Assembly (NCBI GenBank): GCA_000934385.1
Contig: KN880444.1
Location: 62,001-126,000, forward strand
Source of the DNA: Cylindrobasidium torrendii FP15055 ss-10
Taxonomy: Eukaryota; Basidiomycota; Agaricomycetes; Agaricales; Physalacriaceae
Direction: 5' to 3'
DNA: 64,000 bases
Part shown: piece by piece, positions 43,780-56,164 of the stretch
How positions within the stretch are numbered: the stretch's first letter is position 1
How the letters are laid out: the number at the start of each line of letters is the position of its first letter
Notes under the pieces: generated by a model
The model's input: only the letters and a program-made list of their open reading frames with translations
Databases searched by the model: none
What the model was told of the DNA's origin: nothing
Made by a program: the position numbers and the translations under genes

Positions 43780-45556
43780 ATGACTGACACAGGAAGCTCT
43801 TTTCATGTACCAACGACAAACGGCCAAGATGATCCTGTGTTAGACCGGGAGAAACACCAAAGCTTTCAGGCAGATCAAGCCTTCGTTGAAGATTATCCTG
43901 ATGGTGGTCTGAGGGCGTGGCTAGTCATTGCAGGAGCAGCTGCATCGACATTTTCTACGTGCGTATCCCCAAGCTTTCACCAATGATCTGGTTATCGATA
44001 CGTAACCATAGCTTTGGATACATCAATGCATGGGGCGTGGGTGCATCTGGTACCATGCCATGGTTCTCATATTGACGCGTTTCCAGTCGTTCCAATCTTA
44101 CTATCAGAAGACCCTCCTTGTCGACTCGGATGCGTCCACGATGTAAGCATTGGGACGAACTGTGCAGTGATATACTGAGCATTCGTCTGCAGTGCATGGA
44201 TTGGTTCGATACAAGTACGCAAACCAAAGACTACCTCAATCTCCAGTCTAATTTATCCATCAGTATGCGCTGATTTTACTGCCCGGTTTACTAACAGGCC
44301 GCATGTTCGACTTGGGATACTTCCAACTCCCTAACTTCATCGCAAGCGTTGTCCTCGTCGTCGCAACATTTCTCATCGCCGAATGCACCAAGTACTGGCA
44401 TTTTCTTCTCTGTCAAGGTATCGCAGTCGGAGTAAGTTCATTTCGCTTTTCCCTCTGGAAGGCGACACTCATTGTTGATTATTCAGCTTGCTTGTGGAAT
44501 AATATTTGGGCCTACAATGGGTGTGGTGGGTCACTGGTTCAAGCATAGACGAGGAATCGCTCTTGGTGTCACTGCGTGTGGTTCTTCGCTTGGAGGGACC
44601 GTCTTCCCTATCATCGCATCCAAGCTGATTCCACTTATTGGGTATGCCCTAATCCAGCAGCACCTTCTGGCTCATTCTGATTTGTTGCCAGATTCCCATG
44701 GACAGTACGCACTATAGGATTTATTCTTGTCGTCGCGTGCGGCTTTTCGAATCTGGCTATGAAACGAAGACTCCCTCCGAAAAATGTGGAGGGTGGTCTA
44801 CTCAACCTTGCGTCTTTCAAGAATCCGTGTTACAGTATCTACACCGCGTCATCATTAGCAGCGTTCTTGGGTCTTTACACACGTACGCAAATACCCTCTC
44901 TACTCGTCTGGGATACTGTGCTCATCCTTTCGCGGAAGTTCTCACGTATATTGACGTGAGTGCAACGTTCTACGGCGTGTCTCCCACGATATCCTTCTAC
45001 CTACTCTCCATCGCGAACTTCAGCTCTGGCTTTGGCCGGATCGTCACAGGCGTAGTCTCCGGAAGAACGGGGGTAGTGAACTTCATTGTGCCCATGACAT
45101 TCATCGCTGGGGTCCTCACCTACGCGTGGCCTTTTGCACACTCCTTTGGGACGATGGTAGTCATTGCAATCCTTTATGGGTATGCATCGTCCCTATTGGT
45201 AGTTCAATGTTCAACTTTTGGCTGAAACTACCGCACAGTTTCTCTTCTGGAGCATATATCTCTTCTTTCATGCTGCCACTCTTCGAAATGGGCGAAATTG
45301 GGGACATTGGTCGACGGACGGGAATGGTGTTGAGTATAGCTGCTCTCGGCGCTGTCGCAGGCCCGCCCATATCTGGTGCAATCAATACAGCAACTGGTGG
45401 ATACAATGCCGTGGGTTATTACGCTGGTAAACGTCCAGCTAGTTCCACAGATCATATCACTCACTTTTCATAGGTAGCACAATCATGCTGGCGGTTATTC
45501 TGATGCTCATCACGCGCCACCTCGCACTACGCAAGAAGTTCGTTGGGAAGTATTGA
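43780..45556 (+). CDS. MFS monocarboxylate-type transporter, tandem copy 2
   Basis: Paralogue of the gene just upstream, with the same exon order. Shared blocks are EDYPDGGLRAWLVIAG, FGYINAWG, SFQSYYQKT, GRMFDLGYFQLPNFIAS, GHWFKHRRGIALGVTACGSS, PPKNVEGGLLNLASFKN, SATFYGVSPTISFYL, FGRIVTGVVSGRTGVVNF and GPPISGAINTATGGY, ending LRKKFVGKY at stop 45554-45556. The N-terminal 40 residues differ most. One intron near 44882-44938 seems to end in AAG rather than a pyrimidine-AG, an acceptor that should be checked. Function as for copy 1; a changed substrate or expression after duplication is possible but not visible here. Confidence 0.85.
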
Positions 45557-45672
45557 CGATTTTGTAGACACAGAAATTGGAGACCCTTTTCTGAATGCAC
45601 TCCGGTACAGACCGCGTAAATTCTGATACTATGATACATAACAATAGTGTCTGTAATTTATGTAGCGGCGGT

Positions 45673-45687
45673 ATGATGATGATGATG
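45673..45687. repeat. (ATG)5 microsatellite
   Basis: Five perfect ATG trinucleotides in the 288-bp gap between the second transporter and PRMT5. Probably without function. Confidence 0.6.
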
Positions 45688-45844
45688 CTCTAGCATTGAC
45701 GTTTGTATCTGCCAACCGATCTGCATCGAACCCCCGTTCCCTGTAGGCTGTTGGCGGAGGTCGGCATCAGTGACCGCTTCAAAGCGCGTCAAGATCGCGA
45801 TCGATTGACATGGACGCACTGCTCAACGTCCGACTCTCAAAAAA

Positions 45845-48112
45845 ATGTCCAGTGAGTAAGAAAGGCGCGCGCCACTGTGCGTTAATGTGAACTTCCCAGG
45901 ACTGGGAATTGCCTTGCTCCCGACAAACTACACCACCACTTTGCCTGAAGGAAGCGCGTACGACAGCCTATGCCTCCAGATAACCACGGAACACTGGTGC
46001 GAACGATGGCGAGATATGTGCATTGGCTCGGATTCACCAAAAGACTCTGGCTCTCGCGCCAAGACAGAGGCGACTGCAGAACGCTGGCGTGCATCGCAAG
46101 TGTATGAGCTGGGAGAGTTGAACGACACGGAGCATTTAGCACCAGAAAACACGATCCTGTTGGTGTCGCCGTGGTTGGAATTGGATGCTCCAGATGCATG
46201 GGTGCGGCACGACACAGTGGTGGCATTTCGACAAGAATTGGCGTATGCATCGTACTTGTCAATGCACACGGCAATCGTCCCAGCACCGCAGGCCAACAAC
46301 AGGACACAGGCAGCCGCTTTTGCGCGCGCTCTTCATTCGGCACTCCTATCGTTCCCGGGGCTCCACCTGGCAGTCCGCGTTCCCATCTACTACTATCCTA
46401 CACACGACTTCCATCAACCATGGCAGACTTGGGATCTCTTGCGCTCCATGTGCGAATACCACCCTCGGCTGTCTGTTGCCCTCGACCTTTCCCCTCTTCC
46501 AGCAACACTGCCGTCACTCATCGACGCGTGGAATGCAGAGCCAGTTTCTCACGTCGTGCTTCCCGCATCCCTCTTCATCTCCAATGCAAAAGGATACCCA
46601 GTGCTCTCAAAATCAACCCAAGGTGTCGTGAGAAACCTCATTGTCCATCAACCATCTGTCACATTTGTGCTTTCGGGCACCGACACCAACCTTCACAGCA
46701 AGGGAGGCGACAAAGCCTACCCGCAATACATACAACACCTCCACCGAACCACAGCGGCCAAAGAGGGCAGCATGGAATATTGGGCGCGCGGATATGGTGA
46801 TCTCCTTCAAGCACCACTGCAGCCACTCATGGATAATTTACAAAACACCACATACGAGACCTTCGAGCAGGACCCCGTCAAGTATGCCCACTACGAAGAA
46901 GCAATATATCGCGCGCTTATGGACCGCAAAGAGAGAGAGCGTCTTGTCCTTCTCGTAGCAGGTGCTGGCCGCGGGCCTCTTGTGAAGCGCGCGCTCACCG
47001 CTTTGGGTCGCTCGAAGACCCTGAACGCGAAGGTTTATGTCGTCGAGAAAAACCCCAATGCCTGGATTGGTCTACAACGAACATTTAAAGATGAGGACCG
47101 TGTGCAACTTCTATTTGGCGATATGCGAGAAGCCGCCATACCCGAGCAGGTGGACATTGTCATCAGTGAACTTTTGGGCAGTTTTGGAGACAACGAGCTC
47201 AGTCCGGAATGTTTAGACGGCGTAGAGAAGTGCCTCAAACGTACGTATGCTATTGACTTTTGTTCTGAACGCTGACAGTTCTCCAGCGGATGGTATTAGT
47301 ATCCCTTGCTCCTACACAGCGCACATCACACCTCTATCTAGTGCAAGGTTATGGCAAGAGGCTAGGGATCGTGGTGGCAAAGGGGAGGAGCCTTACGTTG
47401 TGATGTTCCAATCGACTCGCAGGCTTAGCCCATATGTCCATGAATGCTGGGAGTTCGCACACCCGCGCCTGACGCCTCTGGGATGTGACAATGGACACAA
47501 CGTTCGCAGCGCTGAGACAGTATTCAACATTCCCTATGGTGGAATTTTGCAGTGCGTGTATTGGTTTGTCGCTGCTATTTTCTCTGAAAACCTTCCAGCG
47601 GGTTTGCGGGATACTTTGAGGCCGTCCTTTACGATACCATTGGATTAAGCATACACCCCGAAAGGAAGGATCAAGTCAGCAAGGACATGCTCAGCTGGTT
47701 CCCGATGTACATTCCCATACGTGTAAACCGATATTCGTCTTCGGGTTCACTCTTTGACCAGCTCCCACAGGAACCACTCTATCTTCCGGCGGGCTGTGAA
47801 CTCCACACCTCAATATGGCGCCTGACAGACGGGAAGAAGGTGTGGTACGAATGGTGCGCAGAAGCATTTCTGGACGTTGGTGGTTCGCCAGTGTTTTCCT
47901 CGGTCAAGTCATTTGGATCGAGTTCCACCTTGGGCGTGCCCTCGTCTCCAGCGCTAATGACGCACCCACCGCCATCTCCCCTCATCGATGCAATAGAGAT
48001 GAAGAGCCCGTTTGACAGAAACAGTCAACAGTTCCAGCATATTGGCAAGCTTAAGATAGGACAAACGGGGCTGCATAATCCGAGTGGACGAAGCAGTTGG
48101 ATTGGCCTGTAG
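45845..48112 (+). CDS. Type II protein arginine methyltransferase PRMT5/Skb1/Hsl7
   Basis: PRMT5 makes symmetric dimethylarginine on histones and Sm proteins. The N-terminal TIM-barrel part runs to about residue 300. The SAM-binding half has VLLVAGAGRGPLV, VYVVEKNPNA, LFGDMREA and the double-E loop SELLGSFGDNELSPECLDG. The C-terminal beta-barrel includes PDGISIPCSYTAHITP and HGFAGYFEAVLYDTI, reached by splicing at CLK|PDG (47240-47286) and ILH|GFAG (47551-47598). The frame ends SSWIGL at 48110-48112. Start choice: ATG at 45845 (MS, intron, RLGIALLP) keeps the phase over the first intron, while the upstream ATG at 45811 would not. An inserted Ser/Pro loop near the end (SSPALMTHPPPSP) is not typical of animal PRMT5. 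Confidence 0.9.
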
Positions 48113-48823
48113 AGCGCCAGATGTAATTGTACGTTATTGTATCCCGATGAGAACAGGCGTCGATGATGAGTAATCGTGCTACTCATTTTTCTTGACATTT
48201 TCGCTGATCACCGGAAAGAAACTCTGTCAGACGGTCATCTAGGCATGCCTCGGGGAATCTCATTGTGATTTGTCATCTGATCGAGACATCACGTGGGAAC
48301 GAAGCAATATTCTCCATTAAATTTGAAGTTCTCGTGATTTGCGGACTGCGGCAACCACCACATATGCTGCATTGAAGCAGAGAACGGGTAACTTCCCGAC
48401 CAGGCTATCGCAGCACACAGGAATTTAAATTACTCGCGACACCTCGCGCGCAGCGGGTTAGATCCCGATCCTTCGCTCTTTGTGCTACCGTCTTTCCTCC
48501 TTAACAGTACCTAGGGAATCAAATTCATTGACCTGCCATCAGTCTCATAGCTCTCAAGAATAATCTGTCAAGTTGCACCAACACTTGCAGCCAAGTGAAT
48601 TCCTGCGTTCTTGAGCTTGCGCGTCAAAGAAATTCAGTGCAGGTATCAGTCCAGCAGGAAGAGCTAAGAACCTCAGAACGCACATAAACAGTCAAGAGCG
48701 GCCTGTCGGATCAGTCTGCGCAATACTGCGCGAACTCGTCGACTATAAATTCTGGCTGTGGGAAGTAGTCCGTAATCTCAACCCCTCAACCCCTTACCTA
48801 TCTTTCATCAAATTCCCACTCTT
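48113..48823. other. Intergenic
   Basis: 711 bp with no ORF of interest; the promoter of the following gene lies at its right end. Confidence 0.45.
48744..48750 (+). promoter_or_regulatory. TATA box of the Kre9-like gene
   Basis: TATAAAT lies 74 bp before the ATG at 48824, a usual distance for a fungal TATA promoter. Confidence 0.45.
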
Positions 48824-49618
48824 AATGCTCTCCCTCACTGCTGTTGTTCTGGCTCTTGCGCCCCAAATTTTCGCTCTTACAATCAACACTCCGTGAGGAC
48901 AAATATATCCACGCGCTGAAGATGCACACTGATCGTATTTTGTCAGCTCGAGTGTCACACAGTGTGGTGAGCAGAACTTCATGCTTGGAGGACAGTGTCT
49001 CTTACCCAGCGTGGCTTTGAGAACCCACTCAACTCACCTGGAGCAATGGCACCGCACCGTACTACATCGCTGTCATTCCTGGAGGTGATACCACGTCCGC
49101 TGCTGTATGTCTCTGATTCCATTCTTAATGAAATGCTGACGCGTCGCAAAGCTGAAAACCTTTGACACCACTTCTTCCGAATCCCTCACCTGGACGGTTG
49201 ATATCGAATCTGGCACTTCGGTGTGAGCCAGGTCGATTGTTACAAGCAAGATGCAGCTCACCCTTTGATCAGAACCATCCGTGCAAAAGACAGCACTGGG
49301 GACATTGCATACACCGACGCAGTCACAATTGGGTCGGGCTCCGACTCCAGTTGTATATCCAGTTCGACTGCGGGCTCAGCTTCCTACGGTGCAACATCTT
49401 CCGGCGCGTCGACAGCTACGTATGTTGGAGGGTTCAACTATATAAATCAGGATGACTGATTGGTATACAGGTCTGGCTCACAAAGCACTTCTAAGTCTGG
49501 CTCGTCCACCTCCTCTACTGCAGCATCAACCGCTACCCAGGACTCAGACAGTGCTTCCGCCTTTGGCGCTATATCCTCCGCCGCTGTCTTCGTTGCGATT
49601 AGTGCAATCCTTCTGTAA
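48824..49618 (+). CDS. Secreted Kre9/Knh1-like Ser/Thr-rich protein with GPI-type end
   Basis: Six short exons. The signal peptide MLSLTAVVLALAPQIFA is followed by the Kre9/Knh1-type beta domain: LTINTPSSVTQC, EPTQLTWSNGTAPYYIAVI, PGGDTTSAA, LKTFDTTSSESLTWTVD, TIRAKDSTGDIAYTD. A Ser/Thr stalk follows (SGSQSTSKSGSSTSSTAAST) and the end is hydrophobic with small residues before it (AISSAAVFVAISAILL), as in GPI-anchored proteins. Joints: TP|SSV, QC|EPTQL (acceptor TTTGAG), SAA|LKTF, TSV|TIRAK (donor GTGAGC), TAT|SGSQ. The stop is at 49616-49618. Such proteins are abundant in agaricomycetes and are thought to act in the cell wall through beta-1,6-glucan. The precise role here is unknown. Confidence 0.78.
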
Positions 49619-50031
49619 AGGCCCTGTCAATTGCATGTAGTATATGCTTCTTGAACGTTACTCTATCTATGCAGAAATATGGACATTCCTTATTGTGATT
49701 CAAATGGGCCTTCAACGAGTCTTTCAACCGAAGCGAAAAATTCAAAGCGAATGCACATATACGCGTAAGGCAATTCCATATTCGCGGGCATGTGACATGA
49801 TGGCTCACCACGAGGCGCAGTCCCCGTTTGGAATGCTCTCGTGGGCCGGGCCCTTTTTTGTGCCCAAGCGGCCACTTTTGTGCTCGACCACCACCCTAGC
49901 GTCGCCAAGACTGACACACGACAGACGCACCGCCGCCTGAGCACGTCGTTTCCGGCCATATATATCTCAACATCTATCTATTTCGGATACCCTCTTGCTG
50001 AAAGATTCACGCTTCACCAACGACACGACCA
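49619..50031. other. Intergenic
   Basis: 413 bp, promoter side of the large acidic gene. No feature seen. Confidence 0.45.
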
Positions 50032-53000
50032 ATGGACAGCCTACCCGTCGAGAACGGCCACGCAAACGGCCTCATCGACCCGATATTGCAGGAGAATGGC
50101 GCGGACGTCGCGCCCTCCAAGGCAGAAGAGCTTGTGACTGCACGCGCGCGCGTCGAGGATGCGGATAAGACCGGCGACGCGCTTGTTGACGTGGAAGCCG
50201 AGGTGTGTGGCTCTTCCTTGCCCTTTCATCTTTAGTCACCTTCATCCCTTGTAGACGCCCCACCCGCAGCTCATTAGTGAGGTAAAGGGCTTTGGTTCTA
50301 CGTACCATGGAGGTTTGCTTAGACCTATTACAGGACCAGAAGACACCCAACGAACTCAAAGAGCTAGCAAAGAAGATCCCTAATGCGCCTATTGTCGGCG
50401 AGGAGCCTGACCTCACCCTTATGGACGCTGTGAGTACTACTTATTGCGTTTCTCCCATGCATCGTCGCTGACATTAACCCAGCTTCTCCCTGCTAGCGCT
50501 ATGAACAGCGGTGACTCTCTCAAGGTGCGTCTGCAGTGGCAAGGCCTAGCTCATCTCTTATACTTTGTGCAGGCTTCCTCCGACGAAATTGAAATCAACG
50601 AGGCGGATCCTGCACCCGTCTCAGCACCCTCCGCTGATGCGCTACCCATCCTCGAGGATGCTACTAGCAAGGTCCCAGAAGATGTACTAGTTGACGATGC
50701 CGTTCCTGAGGCTAACGCATCTGGTTAGTTCGTTGTCCCGTATTTTTTTTCGATTGAAACTTATTATTCGACGAAGCCCCTGGCGCCGTCGAAGATAGCG
50801 AAAATGTGTCGCTTGTTGAGGTTCCTTCATCTGCGGCTGCCCAGACACCTGTCGTTATTCCCGACGCGATCGAGGTGGTCGAGGCAGAGACCAGCCCTGA
50901 AGATCCCGCCTCAATTGGGACGGCAGACGATTTGGCCGCCGACATCGAGCCCACCGAGGACGTCGTGGCTACCCCTCGTGTTCACCTGGAGGAGGAGGTC
51001 AATGACCCCAAGACTCTGGAAGAGCCATCGAATGAGGTGGCACCCGCGGACATTGTGGCCGAGTCTCCTTCTGTTCCCGACGTCCAACCAATCGACGAGT
51101 CGTCAGTCACTCCCGAAGATAGCGCTGCCTTCGAGGCCAAGGAGGATGCTGTCGAGACTTTTGCCGAGGACAAAATTCCTGCTACGGATGCAGCTGCCAT
51201 CGTCGGCGAGGCGCCAGTTGAAACTTTGACAACACCCTCATACGAAGAGCCTGTTGTTGAAGAAGCAGAGGAGATACCTGCTGGATTCCCTGAGCCGGAA
51301 GCTGCTGCATCTGCCGAACAAAGTGAGGTTCAGCCTGGAGAGGACGTCACCGTCCAAGAGATGGCCTCAGATTTGGTTGAACCCATTGTCGATGAGGTTG
51401 ACTCTGTTCCCACTACTCTCGAGGCCGAATCAGAACCCATTGCTGCACAACCCCTCGAAGAGCAAGAAGAACATTCCGAAGAGGTGGCCGAAACAGATGC
51501 GGACGTGCTACCTGTGGACACCACCGTTGACTCTTTGATCGATGCAGATACCGTAACGCCTAGCAAGCCTGTTGAGGAACTAAGCGAGCAGCCAGCCGTC
51601 GCAGAGGAACCCGCTGTGGAGGAGCTTTTCGAAGAGCCTGCTGAGAAAACAATCGACGTGGTGCCCGCTGTAGAAGAGAGCATCGAAGAGCCCTCGGTGG
51701 AAGAGGCCGTCGAGCAGCCTACTGCGGAGATGTCTCTTGACGAGTATCCCAACTCCCAAACTTCTGAAGCGTCTGTCGAGGAACCTGCTATCACAGAGAG
51801 CGACAACGGCCCTGTGATTGAAGAGACCGTCGAACCATCAGATGCGAGTGAGGAACAACCTGCTGTCGAATCTTCAGCTGTGGAGGAGACCGTTGAGCAA
51901 GCTATTGAAGAGACCGTCTTGCCAGTGTCCGAAGAGGAAACTGCGCCCCCAGCTATCGAGGAGACCGTTGAAGTGCCAGCAGAGGAGAAGGAAGTCACCG
52001 TTGACGAGCAAGAGATTTCTCTCGATGAGCAAGAGGTTGCGGCGGAGAAGGCTATGGAGGACCTACCAGCCGTTGCCGCTGCTCCAGTTGAAGAGATCGC
52101 CGCGCCACCCTCAAGCGATGAGACAGTCGCTGCTGTTGAAGAGCACGCACCGGTGACACTGGCTAGTCCAGAAGAGCACGACGTTGTGACTGAAGCTTCT
52201 TTCGATGATGGGACAGTGCCCTCGCTGGCGGAAGAGGCTACTAGTCTTGAGGATATCCTCACCGTGGACGAACCCGCACTTGTTGCGAATGATGTCGATG
52301 CGCCCATTGAGCCTGTGATTGCCGACCAAATCGAGGAAGACCAAGCCGAAGAGGCGTCTCTCCCTGCCGTAGAAGAGGCACCTGTGGCAACCGAGGAAAC
52401 CGTCGAGGACGTTGCTCCTGCTATTGTTGAAGATGCGGTGGACGTCGATGTCCCGTCGAATGCCGATATTTCTATTCCTCCGGCCGAAGTTGCGTCTGAA
52501 GATGCTGATGTCTCCGTCGAGTCAAGCGAAGAAGACAGCTTGTCTTCCACAGCAGATGAGATTCCTGCTGTGGCTGTCGAAGTGCGCTGTTCCATTCATG
52601 TCAATTATCGTACTTACATGGTGTGATTAGGCAACGAGCTCTTTGGAAGAGAGCATCGATACAGCGGAGGAGCCAGCAACAGAGCCCAGCCAGGACCCCA
52701 CTCCGCCCAACGCCCCCGAGGAGGTTGAGGAAGCTCAGGCTGGTTCCGAGCCTCATGAAGATGTTGCATCCCCATCCGAGCCCGTCATCGATGTGGCTCC
52801 TCTTATTGTGGAACCCGTCGACGCCACTGTACGTCTTGTTTTCGCAGGCGCTTTGCTTCTGAAGTCACTGACCGTGCACAATAGCCTATTGATACTGCTA
52901 GCCTTGGCCCGGCCTCGCCAATTGAGCGTCCCAAATCGCCTTGGACGCCATCGTACAGCGTCACCAGTCAGGGTCCAGGTCTCACTCCCGAGGACGAGAT

Positions 53001-55119
53001 CCCTGCTATTGACGACGCCGTTTTGGAAGAAACTCCAGCATCGCAAACTCTGGAAGCCGCCCCGACGACGGCTTCGACTCTAGCAGTTTCGGACGCACCC
53101 GCCGTACGTGCTCATCATCGATATATAGTTGCGTACTAAATTCTTTGCAGGAGGTCCCTCGACCCACATCCCCCTGGACCCCGTCGTACTCTACCTCTGT
53201 GCAGGGAAGTCCTGCGGTGTATCCCACTGAACCTGAGGAAATAGTCCCCAGTATCCCGGCGGAGTCGGTAGCATTAATTGCGGAGGTCGAGAGTGCTGTT
53301 GAAGCCAGCGTGGAGCAGATCATTGAAAGCGCACCATCTACTGAAGAAGACACTCCCTCTGTCCTGGAGAAAGATGATGTTGCCCAAGATGCGCCAGCGC
53401 CAACTGTTGAAATTACTGAACCTGCTGCTGTCGACGACGATATTGTGGTGGAACCCCCGGTGGCCGAAGAGACGTTGGCGATCCCTACTGTTGCTATTCA
53501 GGACTCGGTGAGAACACTAGACCACAGAGATATGTCAAGCTGACCCAGATCTCAGACCGAGAGCCCAGCGCCAGTATCAGAGCGACCACCCTCGCCGTGG
53601 ACCCCATCATACTCCATCTCTCAGCAAGGCAACCGGTCATCCGACAACTTGTTGGCTGATGCTGCGCGCAGCGATGTACGTCGATTGTGTATGAACTTCT
53701 GGGTACCATTTAACATCATTCTAGGTCGAGACAGTTGAATCTGCAGAGGTCCCTGGGTCTGGATCGTTCATAGATGAATCTGCTCCCACCGCGCAGCCAG
53801 AACTCCCCCGCCCTACGTCTCCCTGGACACCATCCTACAGCGTGTCGCACTTGGGTACGGAAGAGACTGAACCAGTCAGTGTTGACAACTCCGAGGATGC
53901 TATTCCCGAGCCCGCCGATGACAAGGCGGAAAGCAGTGCGTCCCCGATTGTTGTGGTCGAGGATACATCGTCAGAGGAACCCGCTGCGTCTGACGCACCT
54001 GCGGCTGATATCGAACGCCCTTGGACACCGTCTTATTCGGTTACTCAGCAGGGATCTGCCTCTCCTGCACCCGGCGAGCCCGCTGCGCTTGAAGAGACAG
54101 ACCCCGCCGGATCACAGCCAGAGGATGATCAAGAGGACGAAGAAGAAGACGACGGAGACGCAAAGAGTCTGTCTGCGATCATCGCACCCATTGCGGCTTT
54201 GACGGCTGCTACGGCTGGCAGTAACCCAGCGTCTCCGCTCAACCAACCATCTGACCTCATTGAGGAGAAGGAAGAGGAGGGTGATAGCGACGCGAAGGGC
54301 CTGTCGGCAATCGTTCCCCCCATTGCAGCTCTGGCTACCGCTGTCGCCAGCCCCGACCAAGTGAGTTTTCAATACAATCCGGGCCATCCGTCTCTAAGTA
54401 ATTTGTTTCTTTCTCCAGCTTGCAACGCCCTCTGAGATTGAACGGCCATGGACCCCATCTTATTCCGTGACCTCACAAGGCCCTGGCAGCCCCCTGCCCC
54501 CTCCACCGAGCGAGCTTCCGGTTCTTAAGAGTGAAGAACCCGTGGAATCAAAGGCATGAGATTAATTCCTGTCGCCTTCAATATTCTAATGCATTGATAG
54601 CTTGAGGTACCTGCCTTGTCCGCTCCCCGACCGGCATCACCAAGCTGGACGCCGTCATATTCTGTCTCCTCCTTAGGACCCTCCTCCCCTGCCGTGTCGG
54701 CAAAGGAGTTCCTTTCCAGCGATTCGAGGGAGGCTGTTGACACGTTGGAGCCTCTTCCTTCCCCAAGTGGCCTCTCTTTCCCTCGGGACGACGACCTTAC
54801 CTCTCTCGACACACTCTCGTCCCTGCCTGAGAGCCGCAAGCGCGTCGAAAGCTCTGTCAGCAGCGTATCGTCGAAGTACTTCCCCGGTGGATGGTTCAGC
54901 AGGCCCTCGCTGGTAACAGAGACCCGTCGCAGTCTGGAGAGCGCGGCTGGCGAATTCACACCTATCACTCCTTCAAAGACCGAAACGGAGTCACTTCCTG
55001 CCACTGAGGCCACGGACGCTGCGGAGAGTGTTGAGGACGACGGTTCGTCCACTAACTCGGACGAGTCGGACGAATCTGAGGACAAGAAGAAGAGGGGAAG
55101 CTGGTGCGTTGTGATGTAA
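50032..55119 (+). CDS. Large acidic protein with seven WTPSYS repeats and CaaX end, unknown function
   Basis: I do not recognise a family. The start MDSLPVENGHANG at 50032 leads through short phase-0 exons (VEAE|DQKTPNEL, MDA|LLPAS, SLK|ASSDE) and one phase-1 joint (AS|APGAVED, acceptor AAG) into a 1.8-kb exon (about 50778-52580) that is almost only Glu, Val, Ala, Pro, Asp with short VEEP-type repeats. Then seven exon-linked modules carry the motif RP-x-SPWTPSYSV-x-x-x-G (listed separately). The C-terminus reads DESEDKKKRGSWCVVM: Cys-Val-Val-Met is a CaaX box for farnesylation, with basic residues just before it. So the protein is probably disordered, highly negative and held at a membrane by a lipid. 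About 1,500 residues. All splice joints from 52580 on are phase 0, so exons can be duplicated or skipped without frame loss. Confidence 0.78.
52925..54680 (+). repeat. Seven copies of a WTPSYS coding motif
   Basis: The Trp codon of each copy starts at about 52942, 53175, 53598, 53824, 54022, 54449 and 54646. Consensus: (E/P)RP-x-(S)-P-W-T-P-S-Y-S-(V/T/I), then two to four residues and Gly. Six of seven have Arg-Pro just before; copies 5 and 6 have lost the SP spacer, and copy 7 reads SPSWTPSYS. Most copies lie near the 5' end of their exon. Confidence 0.85.
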
Positions 55120-56164
55120 AGGCTGTGTGTGGAAAGCATAAGGTGTACATGTTGCTGAATAAGTTATGCTTTGCTTCAACTACCGTAACGACTTTGTACG
55201 ATTTTTTTCATTTGATTCTCAACTCGCATATATTTTCACCGTCGTCTTATTAGTTCATACTCTTACACTTCCTAGTCGCAAGTTACTTGCAGGGAATTGT
55301 TCCATAATTTCTTTGCCATAACTGCTGCGACGCTCGTGTTGCCTGCAGAGCCATTCTTGCAGCCTGCCTGTGTATGTGTAGAGACCCTGAACTCTGGATT
55401 CTGCGAGCCTATCCCGTGCTTGGCTTACAACTCTTCGGCGTTTGCAGATGGGTCTGGTCAGGCGTGTCTGTGGGACCACAGAGTAGTAATTATCCGTCAC
55501 ACCTAGTGCAGAGTGCTGTTTGGCGGACGCTGAATAACCTGTCGGTTGAACGGGTGCAGCAGTGCCTACCTAATACCATAAAGTTGGCCCACCCACGAGT
55601 GGTTGAGCTCGCGAGACCCAACCTGCAACTCTGTCAGTATGACGTCTACATAGTAGCTTGCTACGGGTAGATGCCAGTTCCGGGCAGCGTTTTACTATTT
55701 ACTTGCGGGCAAGCGTCCATGATGCAGTGAGGTACGGCGCCACATGAATAAGACTGCGACATGCCGGAAAATTGAGCTCGATTAGAAAACATCTCGTATT
55801 CCTGTTTTTTTTTTCGCTCGGTCTGTGCATCGGTTCCGTACTCTGACATGTTCCCACCGAACAGAACCGCGCAGTGTGCGCTTAACGTTCTACGTGATCG
55901 TGGGAGCGGGCTGGTGTTGATCGAGAGCTGTTTGTACAGTAATGCTGGAACGTCCGGTCCGAAAACGGCGAACGCTGACTGACGCTTGTATAGGCGCTGA
56001 CTCAACCCTTATAAAAGGAACCGTCGTGGATGTCTGCCACATTTCGCTCTAGCTCATTTTCTTGAATTACTCCCATTCCGACCTCTACGCTTCCGAGTGC
56101 TCTGCATTCCCCGCTAGCGTGTGATACGCTCCTTTAGCGTGTCTATCTTCTCTTTTCCTCCAAT
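55120..56164. other. Intergenic
   Basis: 1.0 kb with no supported gene. A TATA box for the next gene is listed separately; an A-tract is at about 55804-55814. Confidence 0.45.
56010..56016 (+). promoter_or_regulatory. TATA box of the DsbA-like gene
   Basis: TATAAAA lies 149 bp before the ATG at 56165, with a pyrimidine-rich stretch between them. Confidence 0.45.

Noticed and set aside
51330..52595. A 421-codon open frame on the minus strand, rich in Ser and Thr
   Set aside because: It is the exact shadow of the Glu/Val/Ala-rich exon of the plus-strand gene; its composition follows from the complement of GAA/GAG/GTC codons, and there are no splice signals or family motifs.
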